The notes beneath the pieces are model-generated. The model had not been told where the DNA came from. It did not search any database and saw only the letters and a program-made list of their open reading frames with translations. The position numbers and the translations under genes are program-made. This document shows, one piece after another, positions 49,857-60,999 of a stretch of 64,000 nucleotides of DNA. The stretch spans positions 54,039-118,038 of the forward strand of contig NZ_QVPD01000008.1 of NCBI RefSeq assembly GCF_003416885.1, written 5' to 3'. Each line of letters starts with the position of its first letter. Positions within the stretch are counted from its first letter, which is position 1. The DNA comes from Cognatiluteimonas weifangensis (GTDB taxonomy: Bacteria > Pseudomonadota > Gammaproteobacteria > Xanthomonadales > Xanthomonadaceae).

Positions 49857-49883
49857 ATCTTTCCATCGCGATTCAAGGATATG
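49854..49883. promoter_or_regulatory. Candidate SahR operator
   Basis: A 30-bp imperfect dyad: outer arms CATATC and GATATG, second-tier bases largely complementary, and a perfectly palindromic centre ATCGCGAT (49865-49872). It covers the ribosome-binding site and first ATG of sahR. Binding would block the sahR-metH operon. Confidence 0.6.
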
Positions 49884-49963
49884 AGTCTCTGCCGATGCCG
49901 CGCCGCGGTCAAGCGCGGCGCGGCGGGCGCCGCGGACGGGTTCGGTTCTTGCGCGCACGCCGG

Positions 49964-49969
49964 TACAAT
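49964..49969 (+). promoter_or_regulatory. Candidate -10 box (TACAAT) for the acyl-CoA dehydrogenase gene
   Basis: TACAAT 32 nt upstream of the GTG start, in the divergent region with sahR. A -35-like TTCGGT lies 17 nt upstream (49941-49946), a poor match. Confidence 0.45.
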
Positions 49970-50000
49970 TGCGCTTCCCGTTCCGTCCGAGGTGCGCCGC

Positions 50001-51149
<1,149 letters not shown>

Positions 51150-51296
51150 GATGCGCCAGTCCGTCGCCGCCCCCGCCTGCGATGCCCTGCGCGACGGCCG
51201 CCGTGCCGCGCGCCGTCGCGACGACATTCCGATTTCCGACCGTGGCGCCCGCGTGCGCCGCGCCGACACCCGTTCCCTCTGACCCTCGACCCTTCC

Positions 51297-51318
51297 GGCC
51301 CGTGCGCAAGCGCGGGCC
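51297..51318 (+). terminator. Hairpin with T/C-rich tail before the GDH gene
   Basis: A 9-bp stem (GGCCCGTGC/GCGCGGGCC, one G-U pair) with GCAA loop followed by TCTCTCTA. It lies 150 nt past the acyl-CoA dehydrogenase stop and 28 nt before the GDH start, so it could end the former or act as a leader attenuator for the latter. Confidence 0.5.
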
Positions 51319-51345
51319 TCTCTCTATCCGGACATCACGTTCCCC

Positions 51346-54300
51346 ATGAATACTCCACGCAAGGCCGCCGTCGCCAAGGCTTCCCGCAACCCGCGCGCCG
51401 CCGCCGACACCGTCTCCCTGGATCCGATTCTCGCCGCGCTGCGCAAGCGCGTGCCCAAGGCGCAGCAGGCGCTGGCCGAGGCGTTCGCCCGCGCCTTCTA
51501 TCGCCGGTTGTCGGCCGAGGAAGCGACCCAGCACGGCGCCGAGGGCTGGGCGCAGCTGGCCCTGGATTTCCTGGAGCTGGCGCGCAAGCGCAAGCGCGGC
51601 GCCGCCGCGGTGCGTGTGTTCAACGCCAGCATGCAGCAGCACGGCTGGGAATCGCCGCACACGGTGCTGCAGGTCGTCAACGACGACATGCCGTTCCTGG
51701 TCGACTCGGTAACCATGGCGCTGGCCGACCAGGGCATCGGCGTGCACGTGCTCGGGCATCCGGTGGTGGCGATCGAGCGCGACCGCGCCGGCAAGCTGCT
51801 GGCGGCGGGTGCGGACGCGCGCGGCAAGGGCCGCGACGAGTCCTTCATGCACCTGGAAATCGACCGCCAGACCACGGCGGAAATGGCCGCCATCGAGCGT
51901 ACGGTCCACACCGTGCTCGAGGACGTGCGCGCGATCGTCGACGACTGGGCGAAGATGCGCGACAAGATGCTGGCGATCGCCGACGAGCTGCCCGCACGCC
52001 GGATGCCGGTGTCCGAGGCCGGCCGCACCGAAGCGCAGGAATTCCTGCGCTGGGCCGCCGACAACCACTTCACCTTCCTCGGCTACCGCGAATACGACGT
52101 GGTCAAGAAGGGCGGCAGCGAGCTGCTGTATCCGGTCGAATCCTCGGGCCTGGGCCTGCTGCGCGGCAAGGACGCCGGCAAGCCGCGCGACCTCAAGACC
52201 CTGGCGGCGCACTACATGCCGCAGTCCGGGTCGGTGGACGCGCTGATCCTGACCAAGACCAACGCCCGCGCCACCGTGCATCGGCCCGGCTACATGGACT
52301 ACATCGGCGTGCTCAAGTTCGACGCCAAGGGCATGCCGGTGGCCGAGCAGCGCTTCCTCGGCCTGTACACCTCCAGCGCCTACAGCCGTCGCCCGTGGGA
52401 GATCCCGCTGGTGCGCGAGCGCCACGAGTACGTGATGCGCCAGTCCGGACTGGCCCCGACCGGGCATAGCGGCAAGGCGCTGCGCCATATCCTGGAGACC
52501 CTGCCGCGCGACGAGCTGTTCCAGTCCACCGAAGAGGAATTGCTGCGCACCGCCACCGGCATCCTCGGCCTGCAGGAACGGGTGCACAGCAAGCTGTTCC
52601 TGCGCCGCGACCGTTACGGCCGCTTCTGGTCGGCGCTGGTCTACATCCCGCGCGACCGCTTCAACACCGAGGTGCGCCGCCGCATCGAGCGGATGCTCAA
52701 GCGCGCGCTCCACGGCGAGAGCATCGACACCACGGTGCAGGTGGGCGAGTCGCCGCTGGCGCAGTTGCACCTGATCGTGCGGCCCAGGGCCGGCGAGGCG
52801 GTCTCGGTCGACGCCCCGGCGCTGGAAGACAAGCTCGCGCAGATCGTGCGCAACTGGCAGGACGACCTGCGCGAGGAACTGGTCGCCCGGCACGGCGAGG
52901 AGCGCGGCCTCAAGCTCGCCCACCGCTACGGCCGCGCGCTGCCGGCCGGTTACATCGAGCAGGCCACCCCGGCGATCGCCGCCGCCGACGTGCAGTGCCT
53001 GGCTTCGCTCAGCGGGCCCGACGACCTGCGCGTGAGCCTGTACCGCCCGCAGCACGCCGAAGGCGGCCTGCGGCTCAAGTTCTACCGCCCCGGCCACGAC
53101 ATCCCGCTGTCGGAGGCGCTGCCGATGATGGAGAACATGGGCCTGCGGGTGATCACCGAGCACCCCTACCGGATCGAGATCCCCGGCAAGGATGGCGACA
53201 GCGTCGCCTGGATCCAGGATTTCGAGGTCGAGGCCGCGCGCGCGGACCTGGACGTGGACAGCCTCGACGAGTCCTTCGAGGAGGCGTTCCGGCAACTGTG
53301 GCGCGGGCAGGCCGAGAACGACGGCTTCAACCGCCTGATCCTCGGCGCCGGCCTGACCTGGCGCCAGGTGGCGGTGCTGCGCGCCTACGGCAAGTACCTG
53401 CAGCAGGTCGGGGTGCCGTTCTCGCAGAGCTACGTCGAGGAAACCTTCAACCGCTATCCGCTGCTGGCGCGGTTGCTGGTGGAACTGTTCGAGGCGCGCT
53501 TCGACCCGGCCACGGGCAGCGAGCCCAAGGCCGAGATCAAGCGCGGCAAGCAGGCGCTGGAGCGGCAGTTCCAGGCGCTGGTGGGCGGCGAGCCGGCCAC
53601 CCTGGCGATCCTGCAGGCGGTGCTCGACGCCCGCGACGGCGACCGCGAGCGCCAGATCGAAGCCACCCGCGCGGCCCTGCTCGGGTTGATGGACCGCGTC
53701 GCCAGCCTCGACCAGGACCGCATCATGCGCAGCTTCATCGGCGTGATCGACGCGACCCTGCGCACCAGCTACTACATCGACTACCGCGACGGCCTGCGCA
53801 AGGACGGCGGCCCGGCCGACTACATCGCCTTCAAGCTCGATTCGGGCAAGGTGCCCGACCTGCCCAAGCCGCGGCCGTACCGCGAGATCTGGGTCTGCGG
53901 GCCGCGCGTGGAAGGCGTGCACCTGCGCTTCGGCCCGGTCGCGCGCGGCGGCCTGCGCTGGTCGGATCGCCGCGAGGACTTCCGCACCGAGGTGCTGGGC
54001 CTGGTCAAGGCGCAGATGGTGAAAAACACCGTGATCGTGCCGGTCGGCTCCAAGGGCGGCTTCTTCTGCAAGCAGCTGCCGAGCCCGGCGACCGACCGCG
54101 ACGCCTGGCTGGCCGAAGGCAAGGAATGCTACCGCCGCTTCATCAACGGCCTGCTCGACGTCACCGACAACCTGGTCGACGGCAAGGTCGTGCACCCGGC
54201 CAACGTGGTGCGCCACGACGGCGACGATCCGTACCTGGTGGTCGCCGCCGACAAGGGCACGGCGAGCTTCTCCGATATCGCCAACGGCATCGCCCAGGCG

Positions 54301-56343
54301 CACGGTTACTGGCTCGACGACGCGTTCGCCTCCGGTGGTTCGGTCGGCTACGACCACAAGGGCATGGGCATCACCGCGCGCGGCGCCTGGGAGTCGGTCA
54401 AGCGCCACTTCCGCGCGCTGGGGCGAGACTGCCAGAAGCAGGATTTCACCGCGGTCGGCATCGGCGACATGTCCGGCGACGTGTTCGGCAACGGCATGCA
54501 GCTGTCGCGGCACCTGCGGTTGCTGGCCGCGTTCGACCACCGCCACATCTTCCTGGACCCGGATCCGGACGCGGCGCGGTCGCTGAAGGAGCGCCAGCGC
54601 CTGTTCAAGCTGCCGCGTTCCTCGTGGGCGGACTACGATGCCAAGCTGATCAGCAAGGGCGGCGGCGTGTATCCGCGCAGCGCCAAGTCGATCGCGTTGA
54701 CGCCGCAGGTCAAGGCCGCGCTCGGCATCGACGCCGGGGCGGCCGCGATGACCCCGGCCGAGCTGATGAGCGCGATCCTCAAGGCGCCGGTCGACCTGCT
54801 CTGGAACGGCGGCATCGGCACCTACGTCAAGAGCTCGGCCGAGAGCAACCTCGCCGTCGGCGACCGCGCCAACAACGCCCTGCGCGTGGACGGCCGCGAC
54901 CTGCGCTGCAGGATCGTCGGCGAGGGCGGCAACCTCGGCATGACCCAGCTCGGCCGCATCGAGGCCGCGCAGCAGGGCGTGCTGCTCAACACCGACTTCA
55001 TCGACAACTCCGCCGGCGTGGACACCTCCGACCACGAGGTCAACATCAAGATCCTGCTCAACGGCGAGGTCCAGCGCGGCAAGCTCAAGCTGGCCGACCG
55101 CAACAAGCTGCTGGCGTCGATGACCGACGAGGTCGCCGCGCTGGTGCTCAACGACAACTACCGCCAGAACCAGGCGATCAGCCTGATGCAGCGGATGAGC
55201 GTCGCCCGGCTGGGGTCCAAGCAGCATTTCATCCGCACGCTGGAATCGCAGGGCCTGCTCGACCGCCAGATCGAGTATCTGCCGTCCGACGCCGAGTTCG
55301 CCGAGCGCAAGGCGCGCGGCCAGGGCCTGACCCGGCCGGAGCTGGCGGTGCTGCTGTCGTACTCCAAGCTGGTCGCGTTCCAGCAGCTGCTGGAGTCGGA
55401 CGTGCCGGAAGACCCGTACCTGTCCAAGGAGCTGGTGCGCTACTTCCCCGAGCCGCTGCAGAAGAAATACGCCGCGGCGATGCAGGGCCACCGCCTGAAG
55501 CGCGAGATCATCGCCACCGCGGTCACCAACTCCACCATCAACCGCATGGGCGCCACCTTCCTGCTGCGCATGCAGGAGGACAGCGGCCGCACCCCGGGCG
55601 AAGTCGCCAAGGCCTTCACCATCACCCGCGAGACGCTCGACGCGCGTGCGCTGTGGGCGCGGATCGACGCCCTCGACGGCAAGGTGCACGAGTCGGCGCA
55701 GGTCGACGCCCTGCAGGTGATCTGGACGCTGCAGCGCTCCTTCACCCGCTGGCTGCTGTCGCGTCCGGGCGCGATTCCCGACATCACCTCGGCGGTGGAG
55801 CGCTACCGCGGCGGCTTCGAGGACATCCGCGCCGGCGAGGCGATCCTGCCGGTGTCGATGCGTCCGGCCTACGAGGCCAGCATCGGCGACTGGAAGGCCA
55901 AGAGCATGCCGGCCGACCTCGGCGAACAGCTCGCCGCGCTGCCGTACCTGGAGCCGTGCTGCGACATCATCGAGCTGGCGCGCGAGCGCAAGCTGCGCCC
56001 GATCGAGGTCGCCAAGGTGCACTTCCGCCTCGGCGACGCGCTCAACCTGCCGTGGCTGCAGGCGCAGATCGACGCGCTCGCGGTGGACGGCCGCTGGCAC
56101 GCGGTCGCCCGCGGCGTGCTGCGCGACGAGCTGGCCGCGCAGCAGCGCGCGCTGGTGGCGCAGGTGCTGGCGATGCCCGGGGCCAGCGCGGACGCCCGGG
56201 TCGCGCGCTGGCTGCAGCGCGACGACGCCTCGCTGCGCTTCACCCTGGCGATGCTCAACGAGCTGGCGGCGCAGAAGGCGATGGATTACCCGACCGCGTC
56301 GGTCGCGGTGCAGCGCCTGTCGCAGCTGGCCTCGCGCGGCTGA
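51346..56343 (+). CDS. gdhB: NAD-specific glutamate dehydrogenase, 180-kDa class
   Basis: A 1665-residue enzyme oxidising glutamate to 2-oxoglutarate and ammonium with NAD+. It has the layout of the large (L_180) GDHs: long N-terminal ACT-like regulatory regions (VVNDDMPFLVDSVTMALADQGIGVHVLGHPV), a catalytic dehydrogenase core (GPVARGGLRWSDRREDFRTEVLGLVKAQMVKNTVIVPVGSKGGF, then FSDIANGIAQAHGYWLDDAFASGG, GDMSGDVFGNGM, LLWNGGIGTYVKSS) and a helical C-terminal domain. Such enzymes are allosterically controlled by amino acids. ATG 51346 follows a C/T-rich leader with no strong Shine-Dalgarno. The product feeds 2-oxoglutarate dehydrogenase encoded at 22.6-28.3 kb. Confidence 0.95.
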   Translation: MNTPRKAAVAKASRNPRAAADTVSLDPILAALRKRVPKAQQALAEAFARAFYRRLSAEEATQHGAEGWAQLALDFLELARKRKRGAAAVRVFNASMQQHGWESPHTVLQVVNDDMPFLVDSVTMALADQGIGVHVLGHPVVAIERDRAGKLLAAGADARGKGRDESFMHLEIDRQTTAEMAAIERTVHTVLEDVRAIVDDWAKMRDKMLAIADELPARRMPVSEAGRTEAQEFLRWAADNHFTFLGYREYDVVKKGGSELLYPVESSGLGLLRGKDAGKPRDLKTLAAHYMPQSGSVDALILTKTNARATVHRPGYMDYIGVLKFDAKGMPVAEQRFLGLYTSSAYSRRPWEIPLVRERHEYVMRQSGLAPTGHSGKALRHILETLPRDELFQSTEEELLRTATGILGLQERVHSKLFLRRDRYGRFWSALVYIPRDRFNTEVRRRIERMLKRALHGESIDTTVQVGESPLAQLHLIVRPRAGEAVSVDAPALEDKLAQIVRNWQDDLREELVARHGEERGLKLAHRYGRALPAGYIEQATPAIAAADVQCLASLSGPDDLRVSLYRPQHAEGGLRLKFYRPGHDIPLSEALPMMENMGLRVITEHPYRIEIPGKDGDSVAWIQDFEVEAARADLDVDSLDESFEEAFRQLWRGQAENDGFNRLILGAGLTWRQVAVLRAYGKYLQQVGVPFSQSYVEETFNRYPLLARLLVELFEARFDPATGSEPKAEIKRGKQALERQFQALVGGEPATLAILQAVLDARDGDRERQIEATRAALLGLMDRVASLDQDRIMRSFIGVIDATLRTSYYIDYRDGLRKDGGPADYIAFKLDSGKVPDLPKPRPYREIWVCGPRVEGVHLRFGPVARGGLRWSDRREDFRTEVLGLVKAQMVKNTVIVPVGSKGGFFCKQLPSPATDRDAWLAEGKECYRRFINGLLDVTDNLVDGKVVHPANVVRHDGDDPYLVVAADKGTASFSDIANGIAQAHGYWLDDAFASGGSVGYDHKGMGITARGAWESVKRHFRALGRDCQKQDFTAVGIGDMSGDVFGNGMQLSRHLRLLAAFDHRHIFLDPDPDAARSLKERQRLFKLPRSSWADYDAKLISKGGGVYPRSAKSIALTPQVKAALGIDAGAAAMTPAELMSAILKAPVDLLWNGGIGTYVKSSAESNLAVGDRANNALRVDGRDLRCRIVGEGGNLGMTQLGRIEAAQQGVLLNTDFIDNSAGVDTSDHEVNIKILLNGEVQRGKLKLADRNKLLASMTDEVAALVLNDNYRQNQAISLMQRMSVARLGSKQHFIRTLESQGLLDRQIEYLPSDAEFAERKARGQGLTRPELAVLLSYSKLVAFQQLLESDVPEDPYLSKELVRYFPEPLQKKYAAAMQGHRLKREIIATAVTNSTINRMGATFLLRMQEDSGRTPGEVAKAFTITRETLDARALWARIDALDGKVHESAQVDALQVIWTLQRSFTRWLLSRPGAIPDITSAVERYRGGFEDIRAGEAILPVSMRPAYEASIGDWKAKSMPADLGEQLAALPYLEPCCDIIELARERKLRPIEVAKVHFRLGDALNLPWLQAQIDALAVDGRWHAVARGVLRDELAAQQRALVAQVLAMPGASADARVARWLQRDDASLRFTLAMLNELAAQKAMDYPTASVAVQRLSQLASRG

Positions 56344-56395
56344 CGTACTGCGGCGACCCGCACGTCGCAAGTGCTGGATCGACGCCGCTCCGCCG

Positions 56396-56748
56396 GCCCC
56401 TCATCCGCCTTCGGCACCTTCTCCCCGCTTGCGGGGAGAAGGCCAAGGTGTGACGACGCCATCGCCCGCGGGGAATGGCCATGGAGCGAGTGTTCCCTCT
56501 CCCCGCTTGCGGGGAGAGGGACAGGTTCGCGGAGCGAACCGGGGTGAGGGGTGCCGCTTTTGCGCGCGGCCGGTGCGTCGCACCTGTCGGGCAGTCGCTC
56601 CGCTGACCCCTCATCCGCCTGCGGCACTACTCCCCGCGAGCGGGGAGTAGGGAACGGCGGTTCGCGGGCCTCGGCGTCTGGGGGCGGGCCATTCCCTCTC
56701 CCTGCTTGCGGAGGGGGCCGCTGCGCGCGGCGAAGCAGGGTGAGGGAT
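56396..56748. repeat. Cluster of REP-like palindromes (CTCCCCGC...GCGGGGAG family)
   Basis: In the gap between gdhB and nadK: 56417-56442, 56495-56520 and 56627-56650 are near-perfect 24-26-bp palindromes of CTCCCCGC/GCGGGGAG, with a fourth degenerate one at 56694-56748 and a GGTTCGC/GCGAACC hairpin at 56523-56539. CCTCATCCGCCT-CGGCAC occurs twice and GGGTGAGGG twice in the spacers. The family also occurs at 24077-24128. No gene is credible in 56344-56804. Confidence 0.85.
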
Positions 56749-56804
56749 GCGTGGCGGTCCGCGGTATCCTCGTCCCGACCCGTGCCAAGGAGCGTCCCGC
56801 GTCC

Positions 56805-57596
56805 ATGAGCCAGCCCGCGCACCAGATTCCGGCGCAGCCGCGCATCGCGTTCCTCGCCAGCGCCGTCGACGGCGCCCGGACGGCGCTGGACACGCTGCAG
56901 CGCGCGCACGGCCAGGCCGCACCGGAAGACGCCGACGTGCTGGTCGCCCTCGGCGGCGACGGCTTCATGCTGCAGACCCTGCACCGCCACGGCGCGCTCG
57001 GCAAACCCGTGTACGGCATGAAGCTCGGCAGCGTCGGCTTCCTGATGAACCACTACCGCGACGACGCATTGCTCGAGCGCCTGCACGCTGCCGAGCCGGC
57101 GGTGCTGCGGCCGCTGGAGATGCTGGCCCTGACCGAATCGGGCACCAGCACCGGTTCGCTGGCCTACAACGAGGTCTCGCTGCTGCGGCAGACGCGGCAG
57201 GCCGCGCACGTGGCCATCGACCTCAACGGCAAGCCGCGGCTGGACGAGCTGATCTGCGACGGGGTGATGGTCGCGACCGCCGCCGGCAGTACCGCCTACA
57301 ACTATTCCGCGCACGGCCCGATCCTGCCGCTGGGCTCCAGCGTGATCGCGCTGACGCCGATCGCCGCGTTCCGGCCGCGGCGCTGGCGCGGCGCGCTGCT
57401 CAAGGCCGACACCGAAGTGCGCTTCCGCGTGCTCGATCCCTACAAGCGCCCGGTCAGTGCCACCGCCGACTCGCACGAGGTGCGCGACGTGGTCGAGGTC
57501 ACCATCCGCGAGTCCCGCGACCGCACCGTGACCCTGCTGTTCGATCCCGAGCACAACCTCGAGGAGCGGATCCTGGCCGAGCAGTTCGTGGCCTGA
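56805..57596 (+). CDS. nadK: NAD kinase
   Basis: A 263-residue ATP-NAD kinase making NADP. The diacylglycerol-kinase-like GGDG motif is in [14 protein letters not shown], followed by [10 protein letters not shown], the NE motif in [10 protein letters not shown], the [23 protein letters not shown] substrate loop and [11 protein letters not shown] chose ATG 56805; AAGGAG lies 12 bases upstream, slightly long. Upstream in-frame codons run into the repeat cluster. Length is short relative to E. coli (292) because the N-terminus is compact, as in Xanthomonas. Confidence 0.94.
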   Translation: MSQPAHQIPAQPRIAFLASAVDGARTALDTLQRAHGQAAPEDADVLVALGGDGFMLQTLHRHGALGKPVYGMKLGSVGFLMNHYRDDALLERLHAAEPAVLRPLEMLALTESGTSTGSLAYNEVSLLRQTRQAAHVAIDLNGKPRLDELICDGVMVATAAGSTAYNYSAHGPILPLGSSVIALTPIAAFRPRRWRGALLKADTEVRFRVLDPYKRPVSATADSHEVRDVVEVTIRESRDRTVTLLFDPEHNLEERILAEQFVA

Positions 57597-57907
57597 CGTC
57601 GCGGTCGGACCGGCGGCCTCGGCACGCCGCGATCGCGGTCCCGGCAACGGAAACCGTGCGGGTTGCCGCGGCGGCGCGGCGGCCGCGCGCGGCTCCGGCC
57701 CTGCCGCGGCAGGGCGCACTGCCGGCGGATGCGGTTCACGCTGAATGCGGCGGGTGCGCCCGTGTGCCGGCCTGGATCCGCGACTGCCGCCTTCGATGCC
57801 GATGCGCACCCGTCGACCGGGAACCGGCCCGTTTCCTGCTCGGGGTGTTGCCGGCCTCGAGGCCGCGCGTCTCACGCCGTGGGACCGGCAGGCGCCATAC
57901 TCGGCTC
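57597..57907. other. Intergenic region, no gene seen
   Basis: 311 bp between nadK and the 5'-nucleotidase gene. Open frames here look like composition shadows. CATACT at 57895-57900 is a weak -10 candidate just before the nucleotidase ATG. Confidence 0.4.
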
Positions 57908-58849
57908 ATGCCGACGCCCGTCGCCCCACCCAGTCCGCTGACCGTCGCGATTTCCTCGCGGGCGCTGTTCGATCTCGAGGACAGCCACGAGCTGTTCGAG
58001 CGCGAAGGCATCGCCGCCTACCAGGCCTATCAGCGCGAGCGCGAGGACCAGGTGCTGGCGCCGGGGATCGCCTTCGCGCTGGTGCGCAAGCTGCTGGCGT
58101 TGAACGCCGCCGCGCCGGTCGGCGCGGACGGCCTGGCGACGCCGCGGGTGGAAGTGATCCTGCTGTCGCGCAATTCCTCCGACACCGGATTGCGGATCTT
58201 CAACTCGATCCAGCACCACGGCCTGGACATCCGCCGCGCCACCTTCACCTCCGGCGCGCCGACCTGGCCCTACATCAAGCCGTTCGGCGCCGACCTGTTC
58301 CTGTCCGCCAATCCCGAATCGGTGCGCCGCGCACTGGAGCACGGGGTTGCCGCCGCCACCATCCTCCCCGCCGCCGCGGCCACGGACGCCGCGCGGGCGG
58401 CGCAACGCGACCAGCTGCGGATCGCCTTCGACGGCGACGCGGTGATCTTCGGCGACGAGAGCGAGCGGGTCTCGCGCGAGCAGGGCGTGGAAGCGTTCGG
58501 CCGGCACGAGCGCGAGCGCGCCCGCGAGCCGTTGTCGGGCGGGCCGTTCCGCGGTTTCCTCGACGCGCTGCACCGGTTGCAGGCGGCGTTCCCGCCGGGC
58601 GAGGACGCGCCGATCCGCACCGCGCTGGTCACCGCGCGCTCGGCGCCGGCGCACGAGCGGGTGATCCGCACCCTGCGCGAGTGGGGCGTGCGCCTGGACG
58701 AGGCGCTGTTCCTGGGGGGGCGCGACAAGGGGCCGTTCCTGGAGGCGTTCGGCGCCGACATCTTCTTCGACGATTCCGAGCACAACATCGCCTCGGCGCG
58801 CGATCACGTCGCCGCCGGACACGTGCCGCACGGGGTCGCCAACGCCTGA
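57908..58849 (+). CDS. 5'-nucleotidase (NT5C1/PF06189-like)
   Basis: A 313-residue HAD-fold cytosolic 5'-nucleotidase. TVAISSRALFDLEDSHELFEREGIAAY starts the catalytic region, VILLSRNSSDTGLRIFNSIQHHGLDI and ATFTSGAPTWPYIKPFGADLFLSANPESV follow, and DGDAVIFGDESE plus FFDDSEHNIASARDHV give the acidic HAD residues. The family dephosphorylates nucleoside monophosphates. It is 311 bp after nadK and not obviously in an operon with it. ATG 57908 gives the family start. Confidence 0.88.
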   Translation: MPTPVAPPSPLTVAISSRALFDLEDSHELFEREGIAAYQAYQREREDQVLAPGIAFALVRKLLALNAAAPVGADGLATPRVEVILLSRNSSDTGLRIFNSIQHHGLDIRRATFTSGAPTWPYIKPFGADLFLSANPESVRRALEHGVAAATILPAAAATDAARAAQRDQLRIAFDGDAVIFGDESERVSREQGVEAFGRHERERAREPLSGGPFRGFLDALHRLQAAFPPGEDAPIRTALVTARSAPAHERVIRTLREWGVRLDEALFLGGRDKGPFLEAFGADIFFDDSEHNIASARDHVAAGHVPHGVANA

Positions 58850-58867
58850 GGCGCGGCGGGACCCGCG

Positions 58868-60997
58868 TCAGCCGCCGCGCAGGCGCACCGGCACCCGCGC
58901 GGCATCCGCGCCTTCGGTGAAGGCGAGCACGTGCCGGCCGCTGCGCTGGAACAGCAGGTCGACGCTGTACCCGCCCACCGCCAGGCCGCGCAACGCGACC
59001 TGATCCACGCCCAGCGGCAACCGCGGGCGATCGATGCGGATCTCGCCGCTGCCGCCGTCGATCTCCACCCCCAGGCAGGCCTGCAGCAGCATGAACGCGG
59101 CGCCCGCCGCCCAGGCCTGCGGCAGGCACGCGACCGGGTAGGACACCGGCATCGCCCCGTGCTTGCGCGGGAAACCGCAGAACAGCTCCGGCAGCCGCAT
59201 CTCGAAGTGGATCGCGGCTTCGGACATCGCCCGCAGCAGCCGCAACGCGCCATCGCGGTCGATGCGGGCGATCCCGGCCGCGCACAGCGCGGTGTCGTGC
59301 GGCCAGACCGAGCCGTTGTGGTAGGACATCGGATTGAAGCGCGCCTCGCCGACGGCCAGCGTGCGCAGGCCCCAGCCGCTGGCGAACGCCGGCGCGAGCA
59401 ACTGCGCAGCCACCTGCGCCGCGCGTTCCGGCGCCGGCAGGCCCACGTACAGCAGATGCCCGGGATTGCTGGCGCGGACCCGGCACAGCGCGCCCTCGCC
59501 GTCGACGGCGATGCCGTAGTACCCGCGCTCGGGCATCCAGAAGCGCTCCTCCACTGCCGTCTGCAGCCGTGCCGCACGCGCCTGCCAGCGGGCGGCGTCG
59601 GCGTCGTCGCCGCGGCGCACGGCCAGCGCCGCCATCGCCTGCAGCGCGGCGAACGCGTAGCCCTGCACTTCGACCAGCGCGATCGGGCCTTCGGCGAGGC
59701 GGCCGTCGGCGTGGAACACCGAGTCGTGACTGTCCTTCCAGCCCTGGTTGGCCAGGCCGCTGCTGCGCCCGCGCGAGTAATCCAGCAGCCCGTAGGGGTT
59801 GGCGTCGCAGACGCGTTCGATCCACGCCGTCGCCGCGCACAGCGCCGGCCACAGGCTGTCGATGAAGGCCAGGTCGCCGCTGCGGCGGGCATAGGCGCCG
59901 GCCAGCAGTACGAACAGCGGCGTGGTGTCGACGCCACCGTAGTACAGGCCGAAGGGTAGCTCGCGCAGTGCGGCCATCTCGCCCTTGCGGGTCTCGTGCA
60001 GGATCTTGCCCGGCGCCGAATCCAGGAATGCCGACGCGTCCCGCGCCTGGTGGTCGGCGAGGAAGGCGAGCACGCCGCGCGCCATTCCCGGGTTGAGCCA
60101 CAGCACCTGCAGCGCGGTGATCACCGCGTCGCGCCCGAACGGGGTGGAGAACCACGGGATGCCGGCGTAAGGGTAGGGACCGGTGGACAGGTCGCTGGTC
60201 AGCAGCGCCAGGTCGGCGCGCGAGCGCTGCAGCCAGTCGGAGAACAGTGGCCCGGCGCTGCGCACGCGCGCGCCGCGCCGCTGCCGTGCCCGCATCCGCC
60301 GGCGCGCGTGGGCGGCCGCGTCGCGGTAGCGGGACAGCGTCGGCGGCTCGTGCGGCACCAGCCCGACTTCGATGAACAATTCGTCCGTGGCTCCGGGCGC
60401 GAGTTCCAGCAGGAACTCCACGCCGTCGGCGTCGAGCCGCGCGGGCCGGCGCGAGAAGGTGATCGCCGACTCGCGCACGCGCCCGTCCAGGCCGCGATAG
60501 CCGAACACCAGGCCAGCGGCGTCGACCCGGGTCGGCAGCATCTCGCCGCGGGCCGCGCGCACGCTGCCGCGGACCTCGAACATGTCGCGGAAGTCGGCGC
60601 CGTAGCCGATCTGCAGCGGCACCCGTGCCGGCTGCAGCCCGTAGTTGCGCACGCACAGGCGCTCGTACAGGCGGTTGCCGCTGAGAAAGCGCGTGCGCGC
60701 CACGTGCAGCAGGCCCGACGGCATCGCCCCGATCCCCAGCGGCGGCAACGGGCGGTTGGTCAGGTGGGCGACGAAGAACACGTTGTCGCGGGTGACCGCG
60801 GCGCTGAGCATCTCCGGCCGCGCGCCGGCGATGCGCAGACGGCACAGCGACAACAGCCGGGTGTCGTCGTGGAACAGGCCGTCGCTGTCGCCCTCGATGT
60901 CGCCGTAGGCGTTGGCGACCAGGAAGCTGTCGCCGTCCTTGAGTACGTGGGTGGTGAAGGAGGCGGCGGTGGCCGCCGGTTGCACGTCGGCCATCAT
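58868..60997 (-). CDS. Amylo-alpha-1,6-glucosidase-like glycogen debranching enzyme
   Basis: A 709-residue protein. An N-terminal beta domain of the glycogen-debranching N-terminal type (VLKDGDSFLVANAYGDIEGDSDGLFHDDTRLLS, RNYGLQPARVPLQIGYGADFRDMFEVRG) precedes an (alpha/alpha)6 GH63/133-like barrel (YPYAGIPWFSTPFGRDAVITALQVLW, LANQGWKDSHDSVFHADG, NPMSYHNGSVWPHDTALCAAG). Such proteins hydrolyse alpha-1,6 branches or act on related storage glucans. Start ATG 60997 (MMADVQ) lies two bases after the stop of the GT4 gene, so they are one unit. Exact substrate not certain. Confidence 0.85.
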   Translation of the reverse strand: MMADVQPAATAASFTTHVLKDGDSFLVANAYGDIEGDSDGLFHDDTRLLSLCRLRIAGARPEMLSAAVTRDNVFFVAHLTNRPLPPLGIGAMPSGLLHVARTRFLSGNRLYERLCVRNYGLQPARVPLQIGYGADFRDMFEVRGSVRAARGEMLPTRVDAAGLVFGYRGLDGRVRESAITFSRRPARLDADGVEFLLELAPGATDELFIEVGLVPHEPPTLSRYRDAAAHARRRMRARQRRGARVRSAGPLFSDWLQRSRADLALLTSDLSTGPYPYAGIPWFSTPFGRDAVITALQVLWLNPGMARGVLAFLADHQARDASAFLDSAPGKILHETRKGEMAALRELPFGLYYGGVDTTPLFVLLAGAYARRSGDLAFIDSLWPALCAATAWIERVCDANPYGLLDYSRGRSSGLANQGWKDSHDSVFHADGRLAEGPIALVEVQGYAFAALQAMAALAVRRGDDADAARWQARAARLQTAVEERFWMPERGYYGIAVDGEGALCRVRASNPGHLLYVGLPAPERAAQVAAQLLAPAFASGWGLRTLAVGEARFNPMSYHNGSVWPHDTALCAAGIARIDRDGALRLLRAMSEAAIHFEMRLPELFCGFPRKHGAMPVSYPVACLPQAWAAGAAFMLLQACLGVEIDGGSGEIRIDRPRLPLGVDQVALRGLAVGGYSVDLLFQRSGRHVLAFTEGADAARVPVRLRGG

Positions 60998-60999
60998 GG

